In this document: piece by piece, positions 1 to 9,767 of the stretch
Layout: each line of letters begins with the position of its first letter
Numbering within the stretch: position 1 is the first letter of the stretch
Notes under the pieces: generated by a model
The model's input: only the letters and a program-made list of their open reading frames with translations
What the model was told of the DNA's origin: nothing
The model's database searches: none
Source of the DNA: Agarophyton chilense
Lineage: Eukaryota; Rhodophyta; Florideophyceae; Gracilariales; Gracilariaceae
DNA: 64,000 bases
Assembly (NCBI GenBank): GCA_030374765.1
Contig: JARGXX010000027.1
Span: forward strand, 1,054,001-1,118,000
Direction: 5' to 3'
Program-made: the position numbers and the translations under genes

Positions 1-1217
1 GGAATAGGGAGTTGTGTGTCTCGGATTGATCTATGACGTGAGCTGAGCGGAGTAAGGGATCTGAGGTGTGAGGATCGCCTCTCAACTCTCCTTTTCCTTG
101 TCAGTCGAAGCACTTCATAAGGGATCTTAGAGAAAGGCACCTTCTTCGACAGAATGTATGCCCGGTAGCCAGAGTTAGATGCCTCCGTGTAGCCTGTACC
201 CTGAAAAAGATACCTCTTCGGTACTGCTGCATCTCTGAAACAGACCACTAATATGTGCGGTTTGGAGTGGTAGAGGTACTTGAACCAAAGCGGAGGGTTG
301 CGTCGGAAACCGTAAAAGTATTGTCGTTCGAACGCTTCTCTTCTACACACAAAACTGGATATAATTCTCGACCTTCTCAAGTTGAAGAGGTCTCGGGACA
401 TAACATCACAACATTTGCTCCTTCCAATATTTCCACACCAAGAAGTGACGTTCTTCATCTGGTTTTGATTTAGATGCCACTCGTCGAGCGATATGAAAGA
501 TGTATCAAAGACCTTCTCCGTCGCGTTAATACATGGGACGCTCTGGTCCATAGTTATCATTGCCGGAGAGAACAGGATAATGGACTTGAAACGCGAAAGT
601 GCCTGAAAGAAATCCTCTTCTCTCTCTCCGGCAATGAAACCCATGAAGAAAGTTAGCGTGAACCCATCATTTGACCTCCCATTGATGGTAAACAACGGAT
701 ATCCAAACCGATTTGCTACAGCCTTACAATCCACCGAGATACCTGGCACCGTTCTGTATTCCTCGTAGTCATTAAGCCACTCCATGAAAGTCCAACACGC
801 CGACATCATTCTTCCAGAGCTATCGCAGTTGAAAAAGAACTTGTTACAAGGGTCTTCTTTGTTGAGGAAAACGAGTGCTTCACAAAGTCTCATGCATTCC
901 AAATCCTTTGGATTGCTTAGCGAGCCAGCGTACCCTAGTTGCTTTCGAGCCGCTATAGGATTGTTTACTTTCTTATACTTGTCCTCCAAGTATCTCAAGG
1001 TATCTTGGAAGGACATTCTCAGAGTGTTGGTCATGTGGAGCGCTTTAGAGCGCATCTTCGGGGCCAGACTCTTCACCCCACAGCTTTCTGCAGGTTTATG
1101 ATTGTGTCTAGCCCCTGTGAAGTCCGCAACGTAGGATTTATTGCCTCCGTCTTCGTCTGAACCGACTGTTTTGATAGTAAGAGAGAAATTGCATCGCCCA
1201 GGCTGCTTCGAGTTGTA
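1..1217 (-). pseudogene. MULE transposase part, frameshifted from upstream ORF and cut by window edge
   Basis: A stop-free minus frame of about 405 codons enters from a TAG at 1218-1220 and runs past base 1. It opens with a second zinc-finger-like segment ending GARHNHKP. It then reads through a MULE core: SVDCKAVANRFGYPLFTING with the first Asp, an IAGE motif, the block LFSPAMITMDQS, and the EWHLNQN segment typical of the MULE DDE fold. It overlaps the 1138-3993 frame by 80 bases in a different frame. An intron with acceptor TAG/TAC at 1217 is possible. However, copy 2 has about 70 extra bases at this point and conserved protein upstream, so a deletion-caused frameshift of one long protein is the better explanation. 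Confidence 0.8.
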
Positions 1218-3993
1218 CTATGTAGATCGATGTTCTCGTATAGAGATAGTATCCCATACAATCGGCGATGTGCTGCACTTCTTTCATTACATCGTGGCCG
1301 GAGGCATCGAAAGAAAGGCTTTGAAAGTAAGCAATGACCGCCGACTTAAAGCATTCTTCAATATGCTCCTTGTCGTCTTCCACCTCGCCAGTCTTACTCT
1401 CAGCTAAACTAACCTTCTCCATCTTTTCTTCTTGTCCATCCTTGACATGCACTTCTACTTCATCATCACATTCAGTGTCGTCATCGTCGTTGAGAGATTC
1501 TTCTACGTGGAAAATATCTAAAGGAATCTCTTCCTCGTCATCTAAAAACAGAAATCGATCGATCAGTTCTGAAGTTCTATCATCCAGTCCAATGTCATTA
1601 TGTATCCCTTCCGTACCATTCCTGCTCTCCATTACCTCGTCTACAGCGAATCCAAGAATGCTGTTGGGTGTTGCCCTTGTACTACACTGATTGTTTGAAG
1701 TAGAAGAGTAGGAAGAAGTGTGTACATACTCAATGCTATGTTTGGAGTAGTTCTTGGGTTCCCTGTCCGGGCTCGGTATCCCCGGGGCTCCTGTTCCATA
1801 CAGTGGGGCTGCTAGACCACTCACGTCTCCTACGTCATTACCATTTACGCCTCGTAATTCATTACCAGTCACGTCTCCTACGTCGTTTCCTAAAGACAGC
1901 AAGTCAATGACGTCTTCTACCTCAGGTTGTGGAGACCTGTTCTGTTTCCCATGCACGTCTCCTACACGCTGGAACGAAGTACTATACTCGAGCTTCTCTT
2001 CAGGAGTGGTAAATTGGTCAGCGCGGCGAAGAGAAGGGTTGTTCGTCGTTCTATTTGGCGTTGGGGACGTGAAAGGCTTGACTTTAAGTTTCGGCGCAAT
2101 TGGCGGGCTTCTCCTGAAAACTTCTCCCATTACCTCGCAACCCAGAATGTCGGACATAGAATCATCTTCTTTCTTAGTAAACATTTTTTGTTCTAACGCT
2201 TCCCAATCTATTGCTCTCCTGTTCGCACCTCTAGAAAGCTCCTCCTTCCAACTCTGATAGCGAGCTCTCAATGAGCTCTGAAGAGCTTGACAACGCTCCT
2301 TAATGACCTCATCAGCTACCTTGAGGGGTGTGTGGTTGTGTCGTAGATCTGCAGAAACGTACCATTTCAGACTTTTCCATCTCAAGCTGAAGTTAATGGT
2401 CGAAGGACACCTAGTGGGTGCTTTGCTCTTGGCACAAAGAAGTCTCCAGGTAAAGAGACGATCGCTCTGCCTCATTTTCCTTCTTATCAATCGAAAATGG
2501 TGCATGACATACAAGAAACCATGCCTTGATGCTGTCGAGCACATGAAAGCACTCATGTCGTCTACCTCGCATACGAATTTCAGTCCGGGACCACTAGGAG
2601 GCTTATATCCCACTCTTGATGCCACTGAAAGAGCCATCTCCTCATCTCGGTTATCATTTTCGTTCAAAGACCTTTGAACAGAGACGACTACGGCCTGATC
2701 AAGAACATGATCAAATACGGAATGCACAATTGGGGAAGCGTCCAGAGAGTGTAGGCTGCGAGCAGATGTTCTGTCCATCACTTCATCAAGGACTTGATCC
2801 ATAATTGAATGAACAACGTAAGAACTATCCAAAAACGTCACTATTCGAGTAGACCTCCTTCGCAGGAGAGGAGACAAGCATGCATTGAAGACGTCAATCT
2901 TGCTCCGAACCTGTTCCTTAATGTCTTGCTGACATTGCGACGACCGCTCCTTCTCATTTCCCTCAATCATCCGCACAATCAAGTCCTTGAGTTGCTCATC
3001 GTCTTGTCTGCGCAACACAATATCGATGTCGGACGGTTTTTTCATCCCCTCTCTCTTCGCTACGTTGTCTACATCTTCATGATGATCGCGTCCCCGGAGA
3101 GTAGCTGCGGGGCTGTCTGAATATATCGCTGATACAGCTTGTGAGGGAGATTCAGTCGCCTTTCTCTTCGTCAGAATCACATCACCTCGTTCCCTAACCG
3201 GGCTGCGGATCTTCTTCAAGCGGGAATTTCCCTGCTCTCGAGTTCGATAGATATGACGACGGTGATTTAAGCGGTAGTCCTGCAGCATAGTCTCGGAAAC
3301 TTCTTCTCCTTCGTAGAACTCGTAGGCCATAAGAATGTGAACTATACGGCTCCTGATGGCCATCCACCTATAACGCTCGGATAAAGCAGGGCTGAAGCCG
3401 TGCGCAACACTTTGACCTGGCGCAAACCCTCGATCCGCAGCGAATTCAGCTGCTGCGGATATCACATAACACCCACTGCTATGTCCTTCTTTTTGCAGAG
3501 GGTACTGTTTTATGTCAAGCATAAAGTTCTTCTTCGACAGAACTGCAGAAACCTCGCCATTCAGAATAGTATATTCAAACGCTCGCTTGAATAGAAGTAG
3601 AACTTGTTCCGGGCATTTCCAGCGTAAACTGTCTCCGAAGAAAACTGTAGGCTTTTTCCTTTTCTTAGACCTACTTCCAGGCGACTTCTGTCCTACGAGA
3701 ACCCCCCAATGCTGATTTGAGATGTTCAAAGGGACTACTACAGTGTGAATGGCGCAGTTTGTGCCCGTAGCATTCCTTGAGAGCGATTTAGATAGCGGCT
3801 TCAGTATCAGTTCTACAATTTCTTTGGAAGTCATCCGTCCTATCTCCATCCTGTTTGCGTAGCCTGTCAGAGATGTGCCTGTGTCACAGAGACAGATACA
3901 AACTCCTGGTTTGGGCTCCATGTCCATCAGAGCAGAAGTGATAAGATCACTGCACAGGTAGGCGGTCTTGTTCGAACTATGAACAACGGACAC
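1138..3993 (-). CDS. ULP1-like cysteine protease and zinc-finger region of MULE protein
   Basis: This 951-residue open frame starts at ATG 3993. Residues about 75-195 match a C48 (Ulp1/SENP deSUMOylating) peptidase: His95 in NQHWGVL, Asp121 in FFGDSLRW, Gln167 and Cys175 in SSGCYVISA give the His-Asp-Gln-Cys order. A basic, then acidic, low-complexity linker follows. Residues about 470-560 resemble a FAR1/WRKY-GCM1-type zinc-binding domain ending in LRHNHTPL. The C-terminus is Asp/Glu rich. The last 25 or so residues are probably not native: relative to copy 2 about 70 bases are missing near 1215, which throws the frame into a stop at 1138, while the transposase continues in another frame. 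The domain may process or deSUMOylate proteins during transposition, but that role is unproven. Confidence 0.8.
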   Translation of the reverse strand: MSVVHSSNKTAYLCSDLITSALMDMEPKPGVCICLCDTGTSLTGYANRMEIGRMTSKEIVELILKPLSKSLSRNATGTNCAIHTVVVPLNISNQHWGVLVGQKSPGSRSKKRKKPTVFFGDSLRWKCPEQVLLLFKRAFEYTILNGEVSAVLSKKNFMLDIKQYPLQKEGHSSGCYVISAAAEFAADRGFAPGQSVAHGFSPALSERYRWMAIRSRIVHILMAYEFYEGEEVSETMLQDYRLNHRRHIYRTREQGNSRLKKIRSPVRERGDVILTKRKATESPSQAVSAIYSDSPAATLRGRDHHEDVDNVAKREGMKKPSDIDIVLRRQDDEQLKDLIVRMIEGNEKERSSQCQQDIKEQVRSKIDVFNACLSPLLRRRSTRIVTFLDSSYVVHSIMDQVLDEVMDRTSARSLHSLDASPIVHSVFDHVLDQAVVVSVQRSLNENDNRDEEMALSVASRVGYKPPSGPGLKFVCEVDDMSAFMCSTASRHGFLYVMHHFRLIRRKMRQSDRLFTWRLLCAKSKAPTRCPSTINFSLRWKSLKWYVSADLRHNHTPLKVADEVIKERCQALQSSLRARYQSWKEELSRGANRRAIDWEALEQKMFTKKEDDSMSDILGCEVMGEVFRRSPPIAPKLKVKPFTSPTPNRTTNNPSLRRADQFTTPEEKLEYSTSFQRVGDVHGKQNRSPQPEVEDVIDLLSLGNDVGDVTGNELRGVNGNDVGDVSGLAAPLYGTGAPGIPSPDREPKNYSKHSIEYVHTSSYSSTSNNQCSTRATPNSILGFAVDEVMESRNGTEGIHNDIGLDDRTSELIDRFLFLDDEEEIPLDIFHVEESLNDDDDTECDDEVEVHVKDGQEEKMEKVSLAESKTGEVEDDKEHIEECFKSAVIAYFQSLSFDASGHDVMKEVQHIADCMGYYLYTRTSIYIVQLEAAWAMQFLSYYQNSRFRRRRRQ

Positions 3994-4410
3994 AGGACTT
4001 GCTTCACATTCCTCGGCTTCGACAATGTCATAGACGTGTCGGTGGAAAACTGAAAACCGCAGCTTGGACGATGTTAACTGTAGTTTACCACACTTTTCCA
4101 GGTTCTTATAAAAATCAATACATATTTTGGAAAAACCTTCTTTTCCATGACTTCTACAAAACAGTTCAAGAACATCTTCTATTTCACAGAAAATGAAAAT
4201 GTTAGAACGGTTAGAATAAAAGGTTCAGAAACAGCCTGTTTTCAATATCTTACCTTTTTTGTCATGCATTTGTTTAGGAAGAGAAAGAGTTTTTGTAGTG
4301 TAGAATCGATATGAAACGGGTAACAAGGAATGAAAGGATTCAGTTCTTTCGATACGATACGGATTGGGGTGATGGGGAATACAATAATGAGCGGCACAGT
4401 GAGCTCACTT

Positions 4411-4436
4411 TATTGCGCGCCAAAATTGCGCCAAAA
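4411..4436. promoter_or_regulatory. Paired E2F-like sites upstream of MULE copy 1 gene
   Basis: TTGCGCGCCAAAA is followed directly by TTGCGCCAAAA; both resemble the E2F/DP consensus TTTSGCGCSAAA. They lie about 420 bases upstream of the ATG at 3993. A similar site sits at the matching place in MULE copy 2 (45271-45284). Maize MuDR ends are known to hold cell-cycle control elements. Function here is inferred only. Confidence 0.35.
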
Positions 4437-4679
4437 GTTTTGAAATATGGCTGGAAAGTGGACGTCATCTACATGGTGAGGACTTGGCGCGAGGTGATTT
4501 GGGGAGAAGGAGTTCGAGTTGCGGCCGGCTTGCGCATTGGACGAGGAGAGAGCGAAGACGATGTGGGACGATGTGGACGATGTGTGATTGGCCTGATACG
4601 CATATGCGCAAAGAGCTCCATGCAAGCTCAGAGAGCGCACTCCGAGTAGGGGGCCACGGTGCATTGTACGGTATCTGAA

Positions 4680-5213
4680 ATGCGGCCAGAATTTTAATTG
4701 GTCTAAATCTATTCTATTTCATACGTACCAGAAGTCGTGTATTTTGGCCTTTTGCCATCTAGGTGTTGTCAGCCACGTGTAGTGTTGACATGTACCTTCT
4801 GGTTGAGTGATTGATAGTAATTATATTTGTAATTATAATTATTTTAGTACAATAGTGGAGTGGCCACCTGGCACTGTAGCCAGTGCTGGCCAGGTCTCTG
4901 ACACTAGGTCAGAGACCGTGCCTTGCTGGCACCTCCCGGGTGATCTGGAGAGTGCAGTCCACTGCATATAGGGAACTGCACCTTCTCCACCCTAGTCTGA
5001 TAAAGGTAGGCACCACTTGGGTCACAACTATACCTTTTGGTTCATTATTTTTCAACTACCACATAGGTTTTACGGCGCGTCGACGCCTACCATCGTTCAC
5101 GTACACGGTATAGGCTAGTTGCCCCGCCGTTTGCCCCTGCGGGTTTTCACGGTGCTCTGTTACCATCGATGTTTATCACGTGTACTTTCTAAGGTTGAGA
5201 GTCACCACGCTCC
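4680..5213. other. Non-coding stretch between MULE copy 1 and decayed ORF
   Basis: I see no coding sequence. An A/T-rich part (4800-4855) is followed by the hairpin cluster annotated separately. The part from about 4980 to 5110 shows patchy resemblance to 37150-37310, including AAGGTAGGCACC, so it may be an old copy of the same SINE-like or LTR-like repeat. Confidence 0.4.
4861..4965. repeat. Cluster of perfect short hairpins
   Basis: Three inverted repeats stand side by side. GCACTG (4871-4876) pairs with CAGTGC (4881-4886). GGTCTCTGAC (4893-4902) pairs with GTCAGAGACC (4908-4917) across a 5-base loop. TGCAGT/ACTGCA follow near 4950-4965. Such a run is unusual for random sequence and suggests a structured RNA or a repeat-element end. 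No family could be named. Confidence 0.6.
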
Positions 5214-5821
5214 CTACGGTTGAACGTCAACACGCTCCCGAAACAAGACAGTAGCAGACCCCAAGGATAATTGTACGACATGGTCCTGCATTACTCTCAC
5301 TGTTTCTGGGAATAGTTTTGAATTGATCGGGTCCCAAAATCTATCTTTCAATACCAGCGTCCGCCAATCCGGTCCATATGTGGTAGCTGCTTCGACGATA
5401 AGAGGCGCGATGGAGCATGCACGATGCATAATCTGATCCGCACTCTCTGAAAACGGCGTACGAGCCATCGCCGTAGGCAAACGATGAAGGACATCCCTTG
5501 GCTAATTATACTCCTATTTATACCCATAGGCCGAATATTTTCCTCAATAGTAGGTGCTGTCACAGTTTTATTCACCACAGAGGCAGTATCCTTTCTTTTC
5601 CCACCAATCTCCGGACATCAAACGCTTTTGCTCTAACCTGGCTCACCTTCCTCCCCAGTATCTCCCTTCTGCTTCAATAATTTATATGTTTCTGTCATAA
5701 ATTTTATCTGGTCGTCAGTCTTCACCGGCTTTTTTAAAACATTCACAAAAATTGCCTTGCATTGACAAATACTCCGCGGCTGACAACCATCTGAAAGGCG
5801 ATGCGTAATTAGTGGTTCCAT
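5214..5821 (-). pseudogene. Decayed ORF of unknown family
   Basis: Minus-strand frames 5821-5633, 5578-5348 and 5480-5214 can be read as one protein broken by two in-frame stops (near 5633-5620) and one frameshift near 5480. The text looks protein-like (VLKDRFWDPINSKLFPET; LLKQKGDTGEEGEPG) but I recognise no domain. It may be a transposon ORF remnant, given its neighbours. The alternative is chance open frames. Confidence 0.3.
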
Positions 5822-7577
5822 CTCTCATCTTTTTCCCTGCTTGCACTCGATACTGCTTTTATGCAAGATGTTCAATCATCTCATTATTAATACCTGACAT
5901 ATGTAATGTTTGCACTTATCGTTTTGCTTTAATAACATTCTGAGTCTTCCGTGCGACTCGCTGCTATGTTATGCGTAACAAAGCCGAAGAACGTCTCATT
6001 TTGTAATTTTCTTGACATATTCTCTTCACACCGCTCCCAAGTGTCTTTTCGTTTTGAAAACACCTTTTTCCAGATTGCTCGATCCACGCTTTGGCCAAGA
6101 TCAAAACTTCAACATCCGTAAATGAGGGACCTCTGCCCCGCCACTTTGTCTTTGAAGTGGGTCTGTGAGTTTTTACAATCTGTAGCGTGTTCTGTGGTAG
6201 TTAACAGGAATAAGTTAGTTGATTGGCGTCAGAAATAGAATCAGAAAAAATGATTGATGCTAGGACGCCTACGGATTCATTTGCAGATGTCGATTGCGTA
6301 GAAACTGGTAGTTTTATGCTTGTCAGAAACATCGTAGGCGGATTAAAACGTTAAATTTCTCTTTTTTCGGTTCAGTCGATGGTTGCGGTAATAATTAAAA
6401 TCCAAGCGCTCTTCTGAAAACTACAAGAATTTATGCATCCGGTTTTGGCTCTTGTAGTGGATTTAAGGCATTTTGGGTTTGTATTGACAAAAAAACTTGC
6501 GCAGTTAGAAACTCAGCTTTCAAAGGCGACGATGATGATAGAAGTCTTAGAGCCCTGGGGTGTGTTGTGTTAGGAATTGTTTCACGTCTTTGTTGGAGGG
6601 GTTAGAGAGATCTTGATGATATCAATGGGGCTTAAATTTTGCGCGCCAAGGTGTGAAAGCCTATGGAGAAAAAAACATAAGATGCAGGTATAGCGTTTGA
6701 GATCCCATTGTCTCAAGCAGTCTTAATCTGCCATGGTTTGCAGAAGAGTCGCACTCTTTATCCAGCGTTATATTTATGCGAGATGGAGATCGATATGGAG
6801 CTGGAGGCAAAATTTTAGCTCCTAAATATATGTAAAGCAAACTGGTAGTGATGCCACAAGCGACAAAAAATCTATAGTTTAGATATATTGCACAATATAG
6901 TGCTTTCTAGCCTTTCCTTAAGAAAGGGCCTGAAGCGAAGTAGAATTCTTTAATAAAAATTTTAAAACTTGGCGAATTGCAAAAGTATGCAATTTTAATT
7001 GCAGATTTGTCCAACTGTAATCCTATTATTGCCAAAACAATTATAATAAGACAATTAGTAACAAACTCAACATTTTGTAAGTTATTTTGATAGAACAAAA
7101 ATAGCGTTCTACCTCCAGTATTCTTATCGGTTATAATTTGAATAGAATAGAAAAAAAAACCGAAGTAGTTATCTGTTTGAACGAGCAGCACTCAGAACCT
7201 TACCTTACACTTCGTCACTTCTGCCGAACAATTCTAGGGAAAATTGTCCGTTTATTCAGAATTCTCATGATTTGTGGCAAAAGCTGGGACAGATAAAAAT
7301 GAAGAACTTCCCAAAGCGTAGATACCTGTTTCCAAAGATTCCATAGTGGGTATTAATATCCAAGCACTTGAAGAAACGCCGGGTAGATTAGATTATGGCA
7401 AATCTATCGTAACGTAACGGTTTCGAACATAATAGTGATCCAATGATAGACATACATGTGTGCAATGAAATAGTAATATAGAATTTGCTGATTTTCCTTA
7501 TGGCCATTACACACTTTGTTTTTATCAGATCACGGCAATCCGATCCAATGCGAGCCTTCATCTGAAATCATGTCGTC
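5822..7577. other. Intergenic, A/T-rich, no gene seen
   Basis: No ORF here has recognisable content. The open frame at 7191-6907 (minus) is A/T-driven and rich in Ile/Phe/Asn. An E2F-like TTTTGCGCGCCAA lies at 6637-6649. Confidence 0.5.
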
Positions 7578-7805
7578 ATGCCACGTCTGCCGTTTGTGCC
7601 TCTGCGGATATCCGTGATACCTGCCTGCGCAGAACAATTCCCGTCACAACAACATATGAGAACAAGGCTTCGTAAATCTGGGCCACTCTGTCGGAATCAC
7701 CTTTGTTCGAAAGATACATCGAGAAGGCCTTCGCCCAACCCCCGGCTCGAATACTTATCCTTCAATCTCCTCTTTTGTCTGCCTCCAGATCACTTTCGGC
7801 CAAAG

Positions 7806-7817
7806 TTTCGCGCCAAA
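7806..7817. promoter_or_regulatory. Perfect E2F-like site upstream of Rid gene
   Basis: TTTCGCGCCAAA matches the E2F/DP consensus TTTSGCGCSAAA exactly and lies 49 bases before the preferred start codon at 7866. Its position argues that 7578-7865 is promoter or leader rather than coding. There is no experimental support. Confidence 0.4.
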
Positions 7818-7865
7818 TACAAAATTCGCGAACAAGCTCGACTTGAAAAAGCCCCTGGGTCAGAT

Positions 7866-8759
7866 ATGGAAAATACCGCTTGCACGTTCGTATCATCTTT
7901 CATCCCAAACATAGCATATCGAGTCTGTCAGTTTTCCGGCTCATCGCCAAAGATACCCCAGCATTCTTCTGTCCAGTCGCCAAGAATCGCAGTTGTAATG
8001 ACTGGTAACCTTAGTCGAAATTCCGATATCAAGCGCTTTCTCCCTGGACCCCGTTTTAATCAGATCGTTGTTCATAAGGGAGTCGTTTATTTAGCTGGAC
8101 AAGTTGCTCGTGGGACAGGCGGTTCTGTTGCAGATCAAACACGAGCAATTCTCGCAAAGATTGACAGTCTACTCGAGCAAGCTGGCACCGACAAGTCTCG
8201 CTTGCTTACGACGAACATCTGGATCGCAGATATGTCAAAGTTTTCGGAGATGAATACAGAATGGGAGAAGTGGGTCGACAAAGATAATATGCCTGTTCGT
8301 GCATGTGTTCAGTCCACTCTTGTTGACGACTCTATCACCGTGGAGATTCAGGCCACTGCTGCATTACAATCGCCTGCAAAGATCATCAACACTGAAGATG
8401 CGGCGGCCGCCGTCGGACCTTACAATCAAGGAGTTGTGGTTAATGATGGTACTGTTTACGTTAGTGGCTGCATCGGCCTCTTGCCACGCACTGCGGTCAT
8501 GGCAGGCGATTCCGTTGAAGAGCAAACGAAGCAAGCTCTTCAGAACCTGAAAGCTATTGTTGAAGCCGCAGGCGCTACTGTGCACGATATCGTTAAGACA
8601 TCCATACTGCTGGATGACATTGCTGATTTTGCAGCTGTGAATTCCATATACTCTAAGTTCTTTGAAGGAGGCCCGGTACCGGCACGCTCCTGCTTTGCTG
8701 CCAAGCAACTGCCCAAAGCAGCTTTAGTAGAAATTGAAGCTGTAGCAAAGTTGCAGTAA
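7866..8759 (+). CDS. Two-domain Rid (RidA/YjgF/UK114) family protein, probably organellar
   Basis: Rid proteins hydrolyse reactive enamine/imine intermediates, such as 2-aminoacrylate from PLP enzymes. From ATG 7866 the product is 297 residues. A leader of about 45 residues is rich in Ser/Arg/Pro and poor in acids (transit-peptide-like, with early Phe). A first Rid domain of the YoaB-like type follows (about 50-165; PVRACVQ near 142). The second is a RidA-type domain (about 170-297; VGPYNQG near 182, VPARSC with the substrate-binding Arg near 270, then VEIEA). The frame is open upstream to ATG 7578. I prefer 7866 because of its purine -3/G +4 context, the E2F-like site at 7806 and the more usual leader length. 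ATG 7998 would give a form without leader. No introns or breaks. Confidence 0.9.
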   Translation: MENTACTFVSSFIPNIAYRVCQFSGSSPKIPQHSSVQSPRIAVVMTGNLSRNSDIKRFLPGPRFNQIVVHKGVVYLAGQVARGTGGSVADQTRAILAKIDSLLEQAGTDKSRLLTTNIWIADMSKFSEMNTEWEKWVDKDNMPVRACVQSTLVDDSITVEIQATAALQSPAKIINTEDAAAAVGPYNQGVVVNDGTVYVSGCIGLLPRTAVMAGDSVEEQTKQALQNLKAIVEAAGATVHDIVKTSILLDDIADFAAVNSIYSKFFEGGPVPARSCFAAKQLPKAALVEIEAVAKLQ

Positions 8760-9737
8760 GCCATGCACTTCCATTCGTGAAATGGGCCCCGGAACGCTTT
8801 CGGGATTGATCCAAGCAACGTCGTAGACGCGCTGATGAGTTATTGCCGAGTTAATACCCTCGAACGGCTTTCCGCTCGATGCACTTTTTTCCCTCGTTCT
8901 CTCTTACTCCCCCTCTTCGCGCGAGCATTGAAACCCACCCCTTTTTCACTATTTGAGGCATGTCGCGTCTGTGTTTAGGGTAACTTCCGCGACGATCCTC
9001 CGGCCTGATACTTCACCAACTAACAACATAGTCTTCCATTCTCGGAAACAGCAGTGGTTCTGTCGGTGTTCAGAAGAACTGCTCCGACCCAGTATACCTG
9101 TACCCACTCTTGAGATACCAAGCAGTTCTGCGCTTTGTAGGGGTCTCAGGCTAAGAATCGTTGAACTGTACAACTTATGCAATAGGACATCACTTCATAC
9201 GGCGTATTCAGGTGGAATCCGTTCCGATTTCGATCTATTGCGCTTTACCCTTCCATCACGGCCGACCCAGCGATGCGCCTGTTACTGATGACTTCGAATT
9301 CGTCGAAGCAGTGCAATCAAAGGGACATTCACAGCAAGGATGTCCACCACAAGACCAATATGTCTCAATCCCGTGAGACAGCAAGTCTGAAAGCTAGCTG
9401 GAGATCACAGGTTAAATCGCACCGTGACCGCCCAAGCTAAAACGTGATTTTTTCCGTTGGAGTGTGTGTTGTCGCAGAAAGTCAAGTTGCGCTCCCTTTC
9501 AAGAATCTTTCGAATGACTTAGAATGAATTTGGATTGTTTTTCGCTTTGTGGAACTTAGGCTACTACATATCTATACTCGCTCGTAGAACGACGAGTCCG
9601 TTAGTGTCTCTGAAGTCTCAAACAAAAAACCAAAACCCCTTTGAAAAGACAACTATCGAATGCCAGAAGGACGAGAGACATACAATCGAATCTTGAGAAC
9701 AAGAAAACAATGCAGAAACCCAGGTAGTTCCACAAGC

Positions 9738-9767
9738 TAGCTCTCTAGAGAGTAGCTCTCTAGAGAG
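9738..9767. repeat. Tandem 15-bp palindromic repeat, two copies
   Basis: TAGCTCTCTAGAGAG occurs twice head to tail. Each unit contains the perfect 12-bp palindrome CTCTCTAGAGAG. It could be a protein-binding site or chance; it is not tied to any gene here. Confidence 0.6.

Larger units (their letters stand above)
1..4670 (-). mobile_element. MULE DNA transposon with ULP1 protease domain, copy 1 (left end outside window)
   Basis: Two overlapping minus-strand reading frames form one transposon gene. An N-terminal cysteine protease and zinc-finger part lies at 3993-1138, and a MULE transposase part runs from 1217 off the left edge. A second decayed copy with the same order lies at 41000-45290, which is the main proof that this is a repeated unit. 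The right boundary is approximate: similarity to copy 2 continues upstream of the ORF to about 4500, but I could not find terminal inverted repeats or a target duplication because the left end is missing. MULEs that carry ULP1-type peptidases are known in plants (Kaonashi/KI elements). Placing this element with them is inference from domain content. Confidence 0.8.

Noticed and set aside
1141-2257. Long plus-strand ORFs opposite the ULP1 ORF (for example 1754-2257)
   Set aside because: They are mirror frames of the minus-strand coding region, whose protein has clear domains.
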